A DNA stretch of 44,288 nt, from NCBI GenBank assembly GCA_946627565.1, contig CAMOVR010000012.1, forward strand, positions 1 to 44,288, written 5' to 3'. Source of the DNA: an uncultured Clostridia bacterium (GTDB taxonomy: Bacteria; Bacillota; Clostridia; Christensenellales; Aristaeellaceae). The notes under the pieces were generated by a model, which worked only from the letters and a program-made list of their open reading frames with translations, was not told the origin of the DNA and did no database searches. Both the position numbers and the translations under genes were made by a program. Positions 9,282 through 17,355 of this stretch are shown here, in pieces; position 1 is the stretch's first letter; the number at the start of each line of letters is the position of its first letter.

Positions 9282-9983
9282 TCAGATGGACCCGTTCATG
9301 ATGGCCGTCAGCAGGGCTCCGTTATTGAAGACAGGTGCAATGATGGAAGCATCTATCAGTTCATTGACACTGTCCAGGGGCGCCATGGTCTGCGCCAGTG
9401 GCAGAAGTGCAAACAGAATATGGACAAACAGGGCTCCGCGCAGGAATCCGAAGACCCCGCCCACCAGTCCGTCCAGCTGTTTGAGCACCGGCAGGCGGAA
9501 AATAGCCCGGATGGCGGCGATCACCAGGGAAATCACCAGGTACAGGGCCAGGAAAGCCACAATAAAGCAGATGATATTCGTGCTTGCCCCCAGAACCGTC
9601 TGGCTGACATAATCCGAAACCGTCTCAGACGCCCCGTAGATCTGGCCGTTGAGATTGTTCTGAAGCAGGTTTGCCATGGATTCCGGGAGTCCGGTTTTGC
9701 TGACAATATCCGATATGGCTTTGGCCGTCAGATTACCCACCTGGGTAATGGATGTGGCCAGGTCGCCAATCCGGCTGGAGGCATCCGTGTAGTTCAGCAG
9801 TGTCCTCTGCAGTTCCTCATTGCCGGCGATAAATTCCGTCAGCTTCGGGTAGAGCATGAAGGATGCCAGAAACGCGATGAAGGCTCCACCCACATTCAGC
9901 ACGGAGTCGATAAACCCCCGGTAGATGCCAAACAGCACGCTGACCCCTATAATCCCGATAATCACATAATCCACTATGTTCAT
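9282..9983 (-). CDS. CvpA family membrane protein
   Basis: A 233-residue membrane protein of the CvpA (colicin V production) family. It begins MNIVDYVIIGIIGVSVLFGIYRG, a classic CvpA opening, with hydrophobic segments at roughly 5-22, 30-46, 135-162 and 174-199. The conserved GGVFGFLRGALFV lies before the last segment. The central region (about 50-130) is soluble and helix-rich. Family members are linked to envelope homeostasis and biofilm, but no biochemical activity is established. The ribosome binding site TGAGGAAC overlaps the stop of the upstream L,D-transpeptidase gene (9-nt gap), and a 25-nt gap leads to the 1318-residue secreted protein, so the three form one operon. Confidence 0.88.
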   Translation of the reverse strand: MNIVDYVIIGIIGVSVLFGIYRGFIDSVLNVGGAFIAFLASFMLYPKLTEFIAGNEELQRTLLNYTDASSRIGDLATSITQVGNLTAKAISDIVSKTGLPESMANLLQNNLNGQIYGASETVSDYVSQTVLGASTNIICFIVAFLALYLVISLVIAAIRAIFRLPVLKQLDGLVGGVFGFLRGALFVHILFALLPLAQTMAPLDSVNELIDASIIAPVFNNGALLTAIMNGSI

Positions 9984-9992
9984 GTCAGTTCC

Positions 9993-11828
9993 TCATTGCA
10001 CAGCCGCCTGCTTTGCCCTCGCTTCCGTCAGGATCGGGTCATGGTCCCCGCCCGGGGCATGCAGGAGGTTGATTTCGTCAATTTCCGCCTTACTCATGGG
10101 TGGCGTGCAGTATGTACAGCGTGTCAGGTGTGAATACGCTTCCTGGTTGATCTCTCCGTAGGTGATGGGAGAAAAAACCGTATTTTTGGAAGAATAGCAG
10201 GTCTCGCTGCTGTGGTAAGACTCGCCCCCGTCAGGATTGTAGTAAACCACCGTGTCGTCGGAAGGATAGGGAATCTGTCTTCCCTGCCAGTCCTCCCAGA
10301 TCACCAGCTTCATGTTCGGCTTCTTGTTTTTCCAGATCCACAGCATGTTGGTCCCCTCCGGCGTCAGCCTGCGCTGTACCCGGATGCATCCGTGGCTTCC
10401 CCGGGAACCGAGTTTGTACTCTGTGGTGGAATAGTTTTTTGAGCCGTCCTTGTTCTTCTGATGGGGCACTTCATGGATCAGGTCGCCGTCATTGAAGCGG
10501 ATGCCCATGGAGCAGTAGAGATTGTCCGAACGGAATTCACCCACCGCGGGCAGCTGCAGCAGAAACTCGCCTGAGCGTGTCTCGTTGTAGGGCTGGCGTT
10601 CATTGGCCAGGCCCGTGGAGACGATCAGGGTGGAGAACAGATGTCCGTCCCTGAAAATGTACATGCGCTGGGTAAGCTTGTCGATGACAAATGCAATCTC
10701 GTCATCCGGCACCGAGGTTTTGAGCAGGGATGTACGCACATATCCCTGCACCAGCAGATTCCATGCCTTGATTTTGCTGTCATGGAAGGATGAGGAATAG
10801 CACTCGATCAGGGACCAGCCGTTGTCAAGAGTCTCCAGGACATGAACCCCCTGGGTTACGCAGGTGACCGCACCCACGCCCCCGGCTTTCTCATCCGGTT
10901 CAGCCCGGATGATGACCTGCGTCTTTTCTGCGTTCTTTTTTCCGGTATCCACCACCGTTATGGGCCGCATCAGCATCTGCCATACGGCATCCTCATCGGT
11001 TATGTCCATGGGCAGTGTCCAGTAGTTCACATCCGGGTCCGTGCCGTACCAGGGGCTTCCGTAATTGGGCGTGTAGATTGTCTGGTCCATCCGGGCAATG
11101 ATGATTTCCTCTTCTTCCTCATACCCGGCATATACTTCATCCGTCCCAAGCGCTTCCGCCAGCACGGTCTCTTCCTCACGCTGCGCATCAAAGCCGGAGA
11201 CCTGAAGGGGCATCTGCTCACTGAGCACCGTATTGCCCTCACTGTCCGTCAGCTGCACCGTGATATCCGCTGTCCCGTCCTTCAGGTCCGTCAGTTCCAG
11301 GGGTACCGTATGCAGGCCCTCTTCCATCTCTCCAAGATCCAGAAGCATGCTGCGCTCCTCCTGCCGGACTGTAAGCTGCACCTGTCCGCTGCAGGAAAGA
11401 TCCATGGAGATCCCCGAGGGACTGTCCGGGGTATGCACCTCATCCGTAAGGCGGATTTCATCAAAGGCGGGATAGGGCGGTCCTACGGTGACAGGGGTCG
11501 CCGTGCTTTCCCCTCCCTGGCGCAGGACAAGATACCCCTCGCCTTCCGGGGCAGGCGTACCCTCAAAGGTACCGTTCCACCACACGCCGTTGCGGCCTTC
11601 CGTGACCTCCATGTTTTCTGCCACGGTGGAGATGGCTTCCCCCTCCGGCTCAAGGCAGTAGAACATGGATGCCTCTCCGGACACGGGAACATCAAAACCA
11701 AGAAGAACAGGTCTGCCCGGCCGCAGAGTCTCCATGACCGGGTCCACGGAAAGCCCGTCGGCAGCTGCTTCCGTGAAAAAGATCAGAAGTATAAGGACCG
11801 CCGCTGTCCATTTCGTGTGTCTGTTCAT
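9993..11828 (-). CDS. Secreted L,D-transpeptidase (YkuD domain)
   Basis: A 611-residue exported protein that would form 3-3 peptidoglycan cross-links or modify the wall. Residues 1-24 are a signal peptide (KWTAAVLILLIFFTEAAADG). Residues about 30-120 resemble a FlgD-type Ig domain (NGVWWNGTFEGTPAPEGEG), and about 310-380 look like an SH3-type domain. The YkuD domain (about 385-510) carries the catalytic motif SRGSHGCIRVQ with His479 and Cys481. The last 100 residues hold a YHSSETC ... CTYC motif that could bind a metal. I moved the start to the ATG at 11828, since the longer open frame runs into the neighbouring HAD gene on the same strand and lacks a signal there. First gene of an operon with cvpA and a large surface protein. 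A possible minus-strand -10 (TATAAT) is at 11937-11942. Confidence 0.9.
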   Translation of the reverse strand: MNRHTKWTAAVLILLIFFTEAAADGLSVDPVMETLRPGRPVLLGFDVPVSGEASMFYCLEPEGEAISTVAENMEVTEGRNGVWWNGTFEGTPAPEGEGYLVLRQGGESTATPVTVGPPYPAFDEIRLTDEVHTPDSPSGISMDLSCSGQVQLTVRQEERSMLLDLGEMEEGLHTVPLELTDLKDGTADITVQLTDSEGNTVLSEQMPLQVSGFDAQREEETVLAEALGTDEVYAGYEEEEEIIIARMDQTIYTPNYGSPWYGTDPDVNYWTLPMDITDEDAVWQMLMRPITVVDTGKKNAEKTQVIIRAEPDEKAGGVGAVTCVTQGVHVLETLDNGWSLIECYSSSFHDSKIKAWNLLVQGYVRTSLLKTSVPDDEIAFVIDKLTQRMYIFRDGHLFSTLIVSTGLANERQPYNETRSGEFLLQLPAVGEFRSDNLYCSMGIRFNDGDLIHEVPHQKNKDGSKNYSTTEYKLGSRGSHGCIRVQRRLTPEGTNMLWIWKNKKPNMKLVIWEDWQGRQIPYPSDDTVVYYNPDGGESYHSSETCYSSKNTVFSPITYGEINQEAYSHLTRCTYCTPPMSKAEIDEINLLHAPGGDHDPILTEARAKQAAVQ

Positions 11829-12052
11829 AGCTAAACTTTCTATACTTTCATGTACCGCATCCACAGAAAACGCAAAGCCCGTTTTCTGCGCCGGGTCATG
11901 CAGGGAAACCGTCAGGAATTTCTCCCTGCGGTATGCATTATACTCGCAATTGAAAAAAACCGGAAAAACATATGAGGCATTACGGTGCAAACGGAAAACA
12001 TCCGGAAATCCGCTGCGGGTTTTTCCCGGTTTGAGGCATATCATGCCCGGAC

Positions 12053-12664
12053 TTACGGGAAGATCCGCTGCCTGATCTCTTCCGCACTTCTCACACGCCA
12101 TGTGCAGGCCGTATCTGGGAAGCGGTCTTCCGGGTCCAGCAGGATGCTGTCTATGCCGGCCCCGGCGCCTGCCAGGACGTCCAGGGGCCGGTCCCCGATC
12201 ATCACCCCGCTTAAGATGCCATAGCGGTGCATGAGGCTGAGAATGCTGTCCGGCGCCGGCTTGCGGGGGAACCCGCACTCAGAGGTGACAGCGTCTGTCA
12301 GATACGCAGCCATGCCAAAGCGCTCAAGCACCCTCAGGGCGTTTCTGTCCCGGTGCGTCACCAGGAACTGGCGCCCGCCCCGCCTGTGGATCTCCTCCAT
12401 CAGCTCACGCATCCCCTGACAGGGGTGTACTTCCTCTTCCCTCTGCGCTTCCATGCTGCGGAAGGCTGCAAGAAGTTCCTTCTCCGGCATCCCGCTCAGC
12501 CCCGAGCAGTTTGCCACGGCCACAGACAGGGAATCCTTCATCCATGCCATGGCCCTCCCCGGAGGGAGCGTTATGCCCAGGGAGAGCATCAGGTCCTCCA
12601 GGCAGCGCACCATGACCGGATAGGTATCCATCAGGGTGCCGTCATAATCCCAGAATACATTCAT
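12053..12664 (-). CDS. HAD-superfamily phosphatase (subfamily IA)
   Basis: A 203-residue HAD hydrolase, like phosphoglycolate phosphatases. Motif I is FWDYDGTLMDT with nucleophile Asp6 and Asp8. Motif II is the Thr in FLVTHRD, motif III the Lys in FPRKPAPDS, and motif IV the acidic MIGDRPLDVLAG. The helical cap sits between residues 15 and 85. The start lies inside the end of the endonuclease IV gene (23-nt overlap) with GGGAAGG upstream, so it is translationally coupled and last in the minus-strand operon. The substrate is unknown. Following a DNA-repair AP endonuclease, a role in clearing phosphorylated sugar fragments is possible but only a guess. Confidence 0.9.
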   Translation of the reverse strand: MNVFWDYDGTLMDTYPVMVRCLEDLMLSLGITLPPGRAMAWMKDSLSVAVANCSGLSGMPEKELLAAFRSMEAQREEEVHPCQGMRELMEEIHRRGGRQFLVTHRDRNALRVLERFGMAAYLTDAVTSECGFPRKPAPDSILSLMHRYGILSGVMIGDRPLDVLAGAGAGIDSILLDPEDRFPDTACTWRVRSAEEIRQRIFP

Positions 12665-13481
12665 CTGCCTTCCCTTTCATCCAACGAATTTCCTCCGCAT
12701 ATCCTTCCAGTGTGCTGGGGGTCTCCAGGATCATGGGCCTGTCCCGGAGCAGGGGATGGTCACACACCCGCCGCAGGGCTTCCCTGTCGATCATCCCTTC
12801 CCCGATCCTGGCATGCCGGTCCCTGTGGCTGCCCAGAGGGGACATGGAATCATTCATATGGATCACCCGCAGGCGGCTGAGGCCCACGGCCCGGTCGAAA
12901 TCTTCCAGGACCCTGTCAAGGCTGTGTACGATATCGTACCCGGCATCCCAGACGTGGCAGGTATCCAGGCACACGCCCATCTCCGGGCGCCCGGCCAGAT
13001 CAAGAATCCGGCCCAGCTCCTCAAATGCAGCACCCAGCTCGCTGCCCTTGCCTGCCATGGTTTCAAGCAGCACCACGGTATCCTCTCCGGGATTTAAGCT
13101 GCGCAGCAGTTCCGCCACCTGCTCCATCCCCGTCTCATTACCCTGGCCCCTGTGGCAGCCCGGATGAAAATTATAGAATACGCCGGGCATCTGCCTGAGA
13201 CGGTCCAGGTCGGACTGCATGGCTTCCCGGGCATACTGACGCTTTTCCGGGTCGTCGGATGCCGGATTGAGGATATACGGGGCGTGGCACACCATCTGCC
13301 CGATGCCGTTTTCCCGGCAGATGGACATCATGGCATCCACGTCTTCCCTCTGCCAGGGCCGGCTTCTGCCTCCCCTGGGATTGCCGGAAAAGAACTGGAA
13401 CGTTTCCGCCCCGATTTTCACTGCCGTCTGCGCCATCTTCTCAAAGCCGTCTGCCCGGGACAGGTGGCATCCTGCCCTCAT
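12642..13481 (-). CDS. nfo: Deoxyribonuclease IV (AP endonuclease)
   Basis: A 279-residue TIM-barrel AP endonuclease of the endonuclease IV family. It cuts the DNA backbone 5' to abasic sites in base excision repair. Typical motifs appear in order: FQFFSGNPRG, MVCHAPYILN, NFHPGCH, VLLETMAGKGSELG, GVCLDTCHVWDAGYD, VIHMNDSMSPLGSHRDRH and MILETPS. These include the His, Asp and Glu ligands of the three-zinc site. Length matches the family. The start codon overlaps the stop of the barnase-like gene (ATGA), showing translational coupling, and the 3' end overlaps the HAD gene by 23 nt. The gene name is by family. Confidence 0.93.
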   Translation of the reverse strand: MRAGCHLSRADGFEKMAQTAVKIGAETFQFFSGNPRGGRSRPWQREDVDAMMSICRENGIGQMVCHAPYILNPASDDPEKRQYAREAMQSDLDRLRQMPGVFYNFHPGCHRGQGNETGMEQVAELLRSLNPGEDTVVLLETMAGKGSELGAAFEELGRILDLAGRPEMGVCLDTCHVWDAGYDIVHSLDRVLEDFDRAVGLSRLRVIHMNDSMSPLGSHRDRHARIGEGMIDREALRRVCDHPLLRDRPMILETPSTLEGYAEEIRWMKGKADECILGL

Positions 13482-14050
13482 GGCGCCCGGGTGGTGCCGG
13501 GCACCGAGGGATGCATCTCCTCAAAGGTCTGATAATGGTCCTCTGTATAAAACACCAGTCCGTCATTGGAGAAAATGATCCGGTAGGCGTTGCGCTTGCC
13601 CTCGGTATAGTAGCAGTCGCACTCATAGTACTGCCTGCCCTTTGCCTTTGGCAGGAGCCCCTCGTAATTGCCGAAACGGTCTCCCCCTATGGACATGCCC
13701 GGTGCCACGTCGCTGACATAATTTTTCCGGGAATCCCAGCCCAGTTCCTGGGCCTCCTTCTTGGTGATGAAGTTGTCCGGCAGCTCCCCGTGCTCAAACA
13801 GGTAGTCCGCGATGGCCTGGGGCTCAATGATGGGCCCTTCTTCCTCCTCCTGCTCCTCTTCACTTTCCTCCGGAGCCGGCGTTGCCACGGGTGCAGGCGT
13901 GGGTGTGTTCTTCTTTTTCTTCTTTTTGGCCAGCATCTGCATCTCCGCAGATGCTGTGCCGTCAAATATGCTGCCTTCCGGCTGTTTCAGTCCCAGAAGC
14001 AGAAAGAATACGGCGAGAAACGCCAGAATCCGCTGAAGTGTCCTGGACAT
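13478..14050 (-). CDS. Secreted barnase-type guanyl-specific ribonuclease
   Basis: A 190-residue exported RNase. Residues 1-35 are a signal peptide or anchor with an Ala-x-Ala-like site (TASA). A hexalysine run (42-47), a Pro-Thr linker and a Glu-rich run (61-71) follow. Residues 76-180 match the barnase catalytic domain: IADYLFEHGELPDNFITKKEA, DVAPGMSIGGDRFGNYEG and YTEDHYQTFEEM. Lys97, Glu143, Arg153, Arg157 and His172 correspond to barnase Lys27, Glu73, Arg83, Arg87 and His102, with identical spacing and no gaps. The enzyme should therefore be active and cleave single-stranded RNA outside the membrane. The start follows GGAGGT. It sits between rlmH and nfo in an overlapping operon. No barstar-like inhibitor is adjacent. 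Confidence 0.9.
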   Translation of the reverse strand: MSRTLQRILAFLAVFFLLLGLKQPEGSIFDGTASAEMQMLAKKKKKKNTPTPAPVATPAPEESEEEQEEEEGPIIEPQAIADYLFEHGELPDNFITKKEAQELGWDSRKNYVSDVAPGMSIGGDRFGNYEGLLPKAKGRQYYECDCYYTEGKRNAYRIIFSNDGLVFYTEDHYQTFEEMHPSVPGTTRAP

Positions 14051-14062
14051 GCTATACCTCCG

Positions 14063-14542
14063 TTACTTATGGTACCGCTCTCCGGCGGCGATCTTCATGG
14101 CCCGGTAAATCTGTTCGTACACCATGACCCGGGCCAGCTGATGGGGAAAGGTCATGGGTCCCATGCTGAGGTGTTCATCCGCCCTTGCCAGCACCTCCCT
14201 GGACAGTCCCAGGGATCCCCCTATGACAAACACCAGGGAAGAGTGTCCCTGCATGGCAAGGTCCTGCAGGTGCCGGCTGAAGTCCTCCGAGGAACGGGTC
14301 TTTCCGTCAATGGCCATGGCGATGACATAGTCCCCCGGCCGGATCCGGGAGAGGAGCTGTTCCCCTTCCCTCTGACGGATGCGCTCTTCCGTGCCGGGAC
14401 TGCTTTTCTCCGGTTCCGCCAGGTCCGGCACCTCCGTCTCCTCGATTTTTCCAAAGCGCCCCAGCCGCTTCCTGTATTCATCCGCCATCTGCCTGTACGG
14501 CTTTTCCTTCATTCTGCCCACACAGAGCACGGTCACGTTCAT
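14063..14542 (-). CDS. rlmH: 23S rRNA (pseudouridine-1915-N3)-methyltransferase
   Basis: A 159-residue SPOUT methyltransferase that methylates pseudouridine 1915 of 23S rRNA with S-adenosylmethionine. The N-terminus VTVLCVGRMKEKPYRQMADEY, the knot motif LVFVIGGSLGLS, and the C-terminus GPMTFPHQLARVMVYEQIYRA followed by terminal RYHK are all diagnostic, and the length is standard. The start overlaps the stop of the upstream dehydrogenase (ATGA at 14539-14542), and a 12-nt gap with GGAGGT leads to the barnase-like gene. Its linkage to an exported RNase looks like operon convenience rather than shared function. Confidence 0.95.
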   Translation of the reverse strand: MNVTVLCVGRMKEKPYRQMADEYRKRLGRFGKIEETEVPDLAEPEKSSPGTEERIRQREGEQLLSRIRPGDYVIAMAIDGKTRSSEDFSRHLQDLAMQGHSSLVFVIGGSLGLSREVLARADEHLSMGPMTFPHQLARVMVYEQIYRAMKIAAGERYHK

Positions 14543-15483
14543 ACGACGTTCTCCGGTGTGCCGTCAAGGAATGCCCGCAGGTTCCTGAAGACAATCTCCA
14601 GCCTGGCCTCCATGGCCTCCTCGGTGGCATAGCCGCTGTGGGGCGTGAGGACCGTATGGCAGGCTTCCAGGATGGGCAGGTGTTCATCCAGCGGCGGTTC
14701 CGTATCGTACACATCCAGGCCCGCACCCGCAATCTGCTCGTTCTCCAGGGCTTCCCGCAGGGCCTCCGTGTCCACCACGGGTCCCCGGGCCACATTGATC
14801 AGCAGACTGGAGGGACGCATGAGAGCAAGCTCCCTCCGCCCGATGAGACCCCGGGTCTCCTCGGTCAGGGGACAGTGGAGGATCACCGCATCGCTGACCC
14901 TGAGCAGGTCATCCAAGGGCATGTGGGGGATTCCGTCCTTCTCACCCTCAGTCCGGGTCCGGCTCGTTCCCACCACCCGGCACCCGAAGGCCTTCAGGAT
15001 CCCGGCGGTATGCATGCCGATTTTTCCCGTGCCCACAATGCCCACGGTTTTTCCGTAAAGCTCCCTGAGGCTGAGACCGGTGCGGGTACCCCCGGAGCGG
15101 GTCCGGACATCCTGCTCCACCAGCTGCCTCATCAGGGCCAGCAGAAGGCCCACCGCCAGCTCGCTGACGGCATGGGTAGAGTATCCGCTGGCATTGCATA
15201 CCACAATGCCCTTTTCCCGGGCTGCCGCCAGGCCGATGTGGTCCACGCCCGTGAAGGCCACATCAATCAGCTTAAGCTTCGGGGCATTCAGAATCTGCTC
15301 TGCCGGAAGGGGCATGTTGGCCAGAATCACCGCGTCGGCATCCTTAAGCCTGAGCTCCATCACATCCGGAAGGGTATCCCGCTCATACACGGAAAAAACG
15401 TGTCCTTCTTCCTGAAAGGGCTTCATGGCCCCCTCCAGCTTCTCCCTGGAAACACCAAGACTTTCCAGAATCACAATATGCAC
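14539..15483 (-). CDS. D-isomer-specific 2-hydroxyacid dehydrogenase
   Basis: A 314-residue NAD-dependent dehydrogenase that interconverts a 2-hydroxyacid and a 2-ketoacid. The Rossmann motif is TVGIVGTGKIGMHTAG. The catalytic triad appears as Arg in NVARGPVVD, Glu in DVYDTEPP and His in LTPHSGYATEE. The substrate-loop motif FTGVDHIGL is also present. Length is usual for the family (lactate, glycerate, hydroxypyruvate or phosphonate-type enzymes), and the substrate cannot be told from the motifs. It overlaps rlmH by 4 nt and starts 47 nt downstream of the MATE gene, so it may be co-transcribed with both. Confidence 0.92.
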   Translation of the reverse strand: MHIVILESLGVSREKLEGAMKPFQEEGHVFSVYERDTLPDVMELRLKDADAVILANMPLPAEQILNAPKLKLIDVAFTGVDHIGLAAAREKGIVVCNASGYSTHAVSELAVGLLLALMRQLVEQDVRTRSGGTRTGLSLRELYGKTVGIVGTGKIGMHTAGILKAFGCRVVGTSRTRTEGEKDGIPHMPLDDLLRVSDAVILHCPLTEETRGLIGRRELALMRPSSLLINVARGPVVDTEALREALENEQIAGAGLDVYDTEPPLDEHLPILEACHTVLTPHSGYATEEAMEARLEIVFRNLRAFLDGTPENVV

Positions 15484-15530
15484 AGGATGACCTCCTTTTT
15501 CTGTTTCCTATCTTTTTCGTGTTATTTTTC

Positions 15531-17006
15531 TTATCTTTCTTCCATGCCGGATGCCTTTCCCGCCTCCTGCAGCACGGCCTGCACTTCCGCCCGGGAAGAG
15601 GCGCGCCACCGGGTCCTGCCCAGGGGGTGTTCCTGCCAGAAGGCAGGCAGGGCTTTCCTGCCCGCATCCGTAACGGGCCGCACCCAGCCTCCCCGGTACA
15701 TGTGCAGCTGCATAAGCACAAAACGCACAGGCTCATCCGCATAGCAGCAGGCAAACACCAGCAGGAAGGGGGATGAGCGCACCATGCCGCTGAACCACAC
15801 CAGAGGCAGGACCATCAGGTACATGAACACAATCTCCAGCACCGTTCCCCAGCTGGCATCCCCGGCGGAGCGGAAGGTGTCGTTCTGGGCCCAGTTGGCC
15901 ATGCGGATCACGGAAATCAGGCAGTAGATCAGCAGCATGCCCCGTCCGGTCTCAAGGCTTACTTCCCTGAGCCCCATGCTGGTGAGAATGGGGAAGCTCA
16001 GCAGGAAGACCGTCAGGGACACTGTCCCGATGCACCCCATGCACAGATAGATCAGACGGACCGCCCTGGCATAGGCCACCTCCAGCCTGCCGGCTCCCAC
16101 CTCCTTGCCCACCAGCACGGAGGCCGCGTTGCCAAACCCGGCAAAGAACCCGATCACCAGGCCTTCCAGGGTCCGGAAGACGGCCGTGGCGGCAATGGCA
16201 TCCTCGCTCTGTCTTCCCAGCACCACGTTGATCACCATGTTGCCGATGCCGATAAAAAGCTCGTTGGCAATGATGGGCGCGCACTTTCTGAAAAAGCGGG
16301 CCACAAAGTCCCTCTCCCAGACAAACTGCCTGGAAAAGGCCGTCAGGTAGGGAAATCCGCTGCGCTTTGCCAGCAGGTACAGACAGGCTGTATTCACCAC
16401 GGAGGAGATGACGGTGGCAATGGCTGCCCCTTCCACCCCCAGGGCCGGGCATCCCAGGTGTCCCCCGATGAGGCAGTAATTCAGAAAACAGTTTGTGCCC
16501 ACCTGGGCCATTCCGCTGTAGAGGGGAATGCGCACCCGCTCCGTGGACCTGAGCAGGGCGGATGCCGCCATGCCCAGCGTATTCAGGGGATAGGAGAAGG
16601 CCACAATGCGCAGATATCTTATCCCGATCTGCCCGATCCCTGTCTTGTCGGTATACAGTCCCATGACCACACCGGGAAAACAGGTGCCCATCAGGCAGAA
16701 GAGAAGGCCCACGGACATCATGCACAGCAGGGTCAGTCCGTAGGAGCGGTGGATGCCGTCATCGTCCCTTGCGCCGTAATACTGGCTGAAAAACAGCATG
16801 CCGCCGCCCACAAAACCCCAGTAGCAGCTGAAAAACAGGGAGGAAAACTGTGCACACAGCCCCACCGCTGCCACACTGCTCTGCCCCAGGGCGGCAATCA
16901 TCATGGTATCCACCATGCTCCCGGTGGTCATAAGCAGATTCTGCAGGGCAACGGGAACTGCTATCACCGCCGTTTTATTCAGGAATTCAGCCCATGGGAA
17001 GGTCAT
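15531..17006 (-). CDS. MATE family efflux transporter
   Basis: A 491-residue membrane protein with twelve predicted helices in two similar halves, of the multidrug and toxin extrusion superfamily (Na+- or H+-driven exporters, DinF/NorM-like). Typical pieces are AVPVALQNLLMTTGSMVDTMMIAALG and ALRST-like SALLRSTERVRIPLYSG near the end of the first half, with the equivalent VLVGKEVGAG in the second. I chose the ATG at 17006, because AGAGGTGG lies 6 nt upstream and MTFPWAEFLNKTA is a natural start. The longer open frame adds 63 residues with no family look. The last 60 residues are soluble and rich in Arg and Pro. Substrate unknown. Confidence 0.9.
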   Translation of the reverse strand: MTFPWAEFLNKTAVIAVPVALQNLLMTTGSMVDTMMIAALGQSSVAAVGLCAQFSSLFFSCYWGFVGGGMLFFSQYYGARDDDGIHRSYGLTLLCMMSVGLLFCLMGTCFPGVVMGLYTDKTGIGQIGIRYLRIVAFSYPLNTLGMAASALLRSTERVRIPLYSGMAQVGTNCFLNYCLIGGHLGCPALGVEGAAIATVISSVVNTACLYLLAKRSGFPYLTAFSRQFVWERDFVARFFRKCAPIIANELFIGIGNMVINVVLGRQSEDAIAATAVFRTLEGLVIGFFAGFGNAASVLVGKEVGAGRLEVAYARAVRLIYLCMGCIGTVSLTVFLLSFPILTSMGLREVSLETGRGMLLIYCLISVIRMANWAQNDTFRSAGDASWGTVLEIVFMYLMVLPLVWFSGMVRSSPFLLVFACCYADEPVRFVLMQLHMYRGGWVRPVTDAGRKALPAFWQEHPLGRTRWRASSRAEVQAVLQEAGKASGMEER

Positions 17007-17231
17007 TTTTTCCACCTCTTCGCAAAAACGTATACATGATACAGCACCTGCAAATCCATCGCAACCCCGAAAGCGCCTTCCCATCGCATTTTTCCTGCTC
17101 TTTCTTGCGGTTTTCGAAGCAAAAATCCCCTCAGAAATCCTCTGCAGAACAGCCCCTGTCCCGGCGCCCTCCCTCCGGGGGGAATTCTGTGACATTATGT
17201 CATATTTTTGTGTCAGATTTAAAAATCTTTA
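17007..17231. other. Divergent intergenic region, upstream part
   Basis: The 349-nt gap between the minus-strand MATE gene and the plus-strand wall protein holds one clear promoter (17232-17260, plus). In the remaining bases I see an AT-rich segment near 17195-17230 but no convincing minus-strand -35/-10 pair, repeat or gene. Confidence 0.45.
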
Positions 17232-17260
17232 TTGACATTTGCCTGCATGGGTCTTACAAT
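17232..17260 (+). promoter_or_regulatory. Strong sigma-A-type promoter for the wall protein gene
   Basis: TTGACA at 17232-17237, a 17-nt spacer, then TACAAT at 17255-17260. This is close to consensus and leaves a leader of about 88 nt before the ATG at 17356. Confidence 0.85.
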
Positions 17261-17355
17261 CCATTCTGTATCAATGACGCTGTTCCGTGATGATCCCCTG
17301 ACCGGGTCCGTCACGTTTCATGATTCCCATTATGTTTGAACCGGGAGGCCTGCAC

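Noticed and set aside
8829-10133. 434-codon plus-strand frame with Gly-Ala-Ser-Val repeats
   Set aside because: It is the reverse reading of the TEAP linker region and of CvpA; the minus-strand products have signal peptide and family motifs.
12053-14542. Barstar immunity gene next to the barnase-like RNase
   Set aside because: Neighbours are clearly HAD, nfo and rlmH; none of the short frames has barstar-like features.
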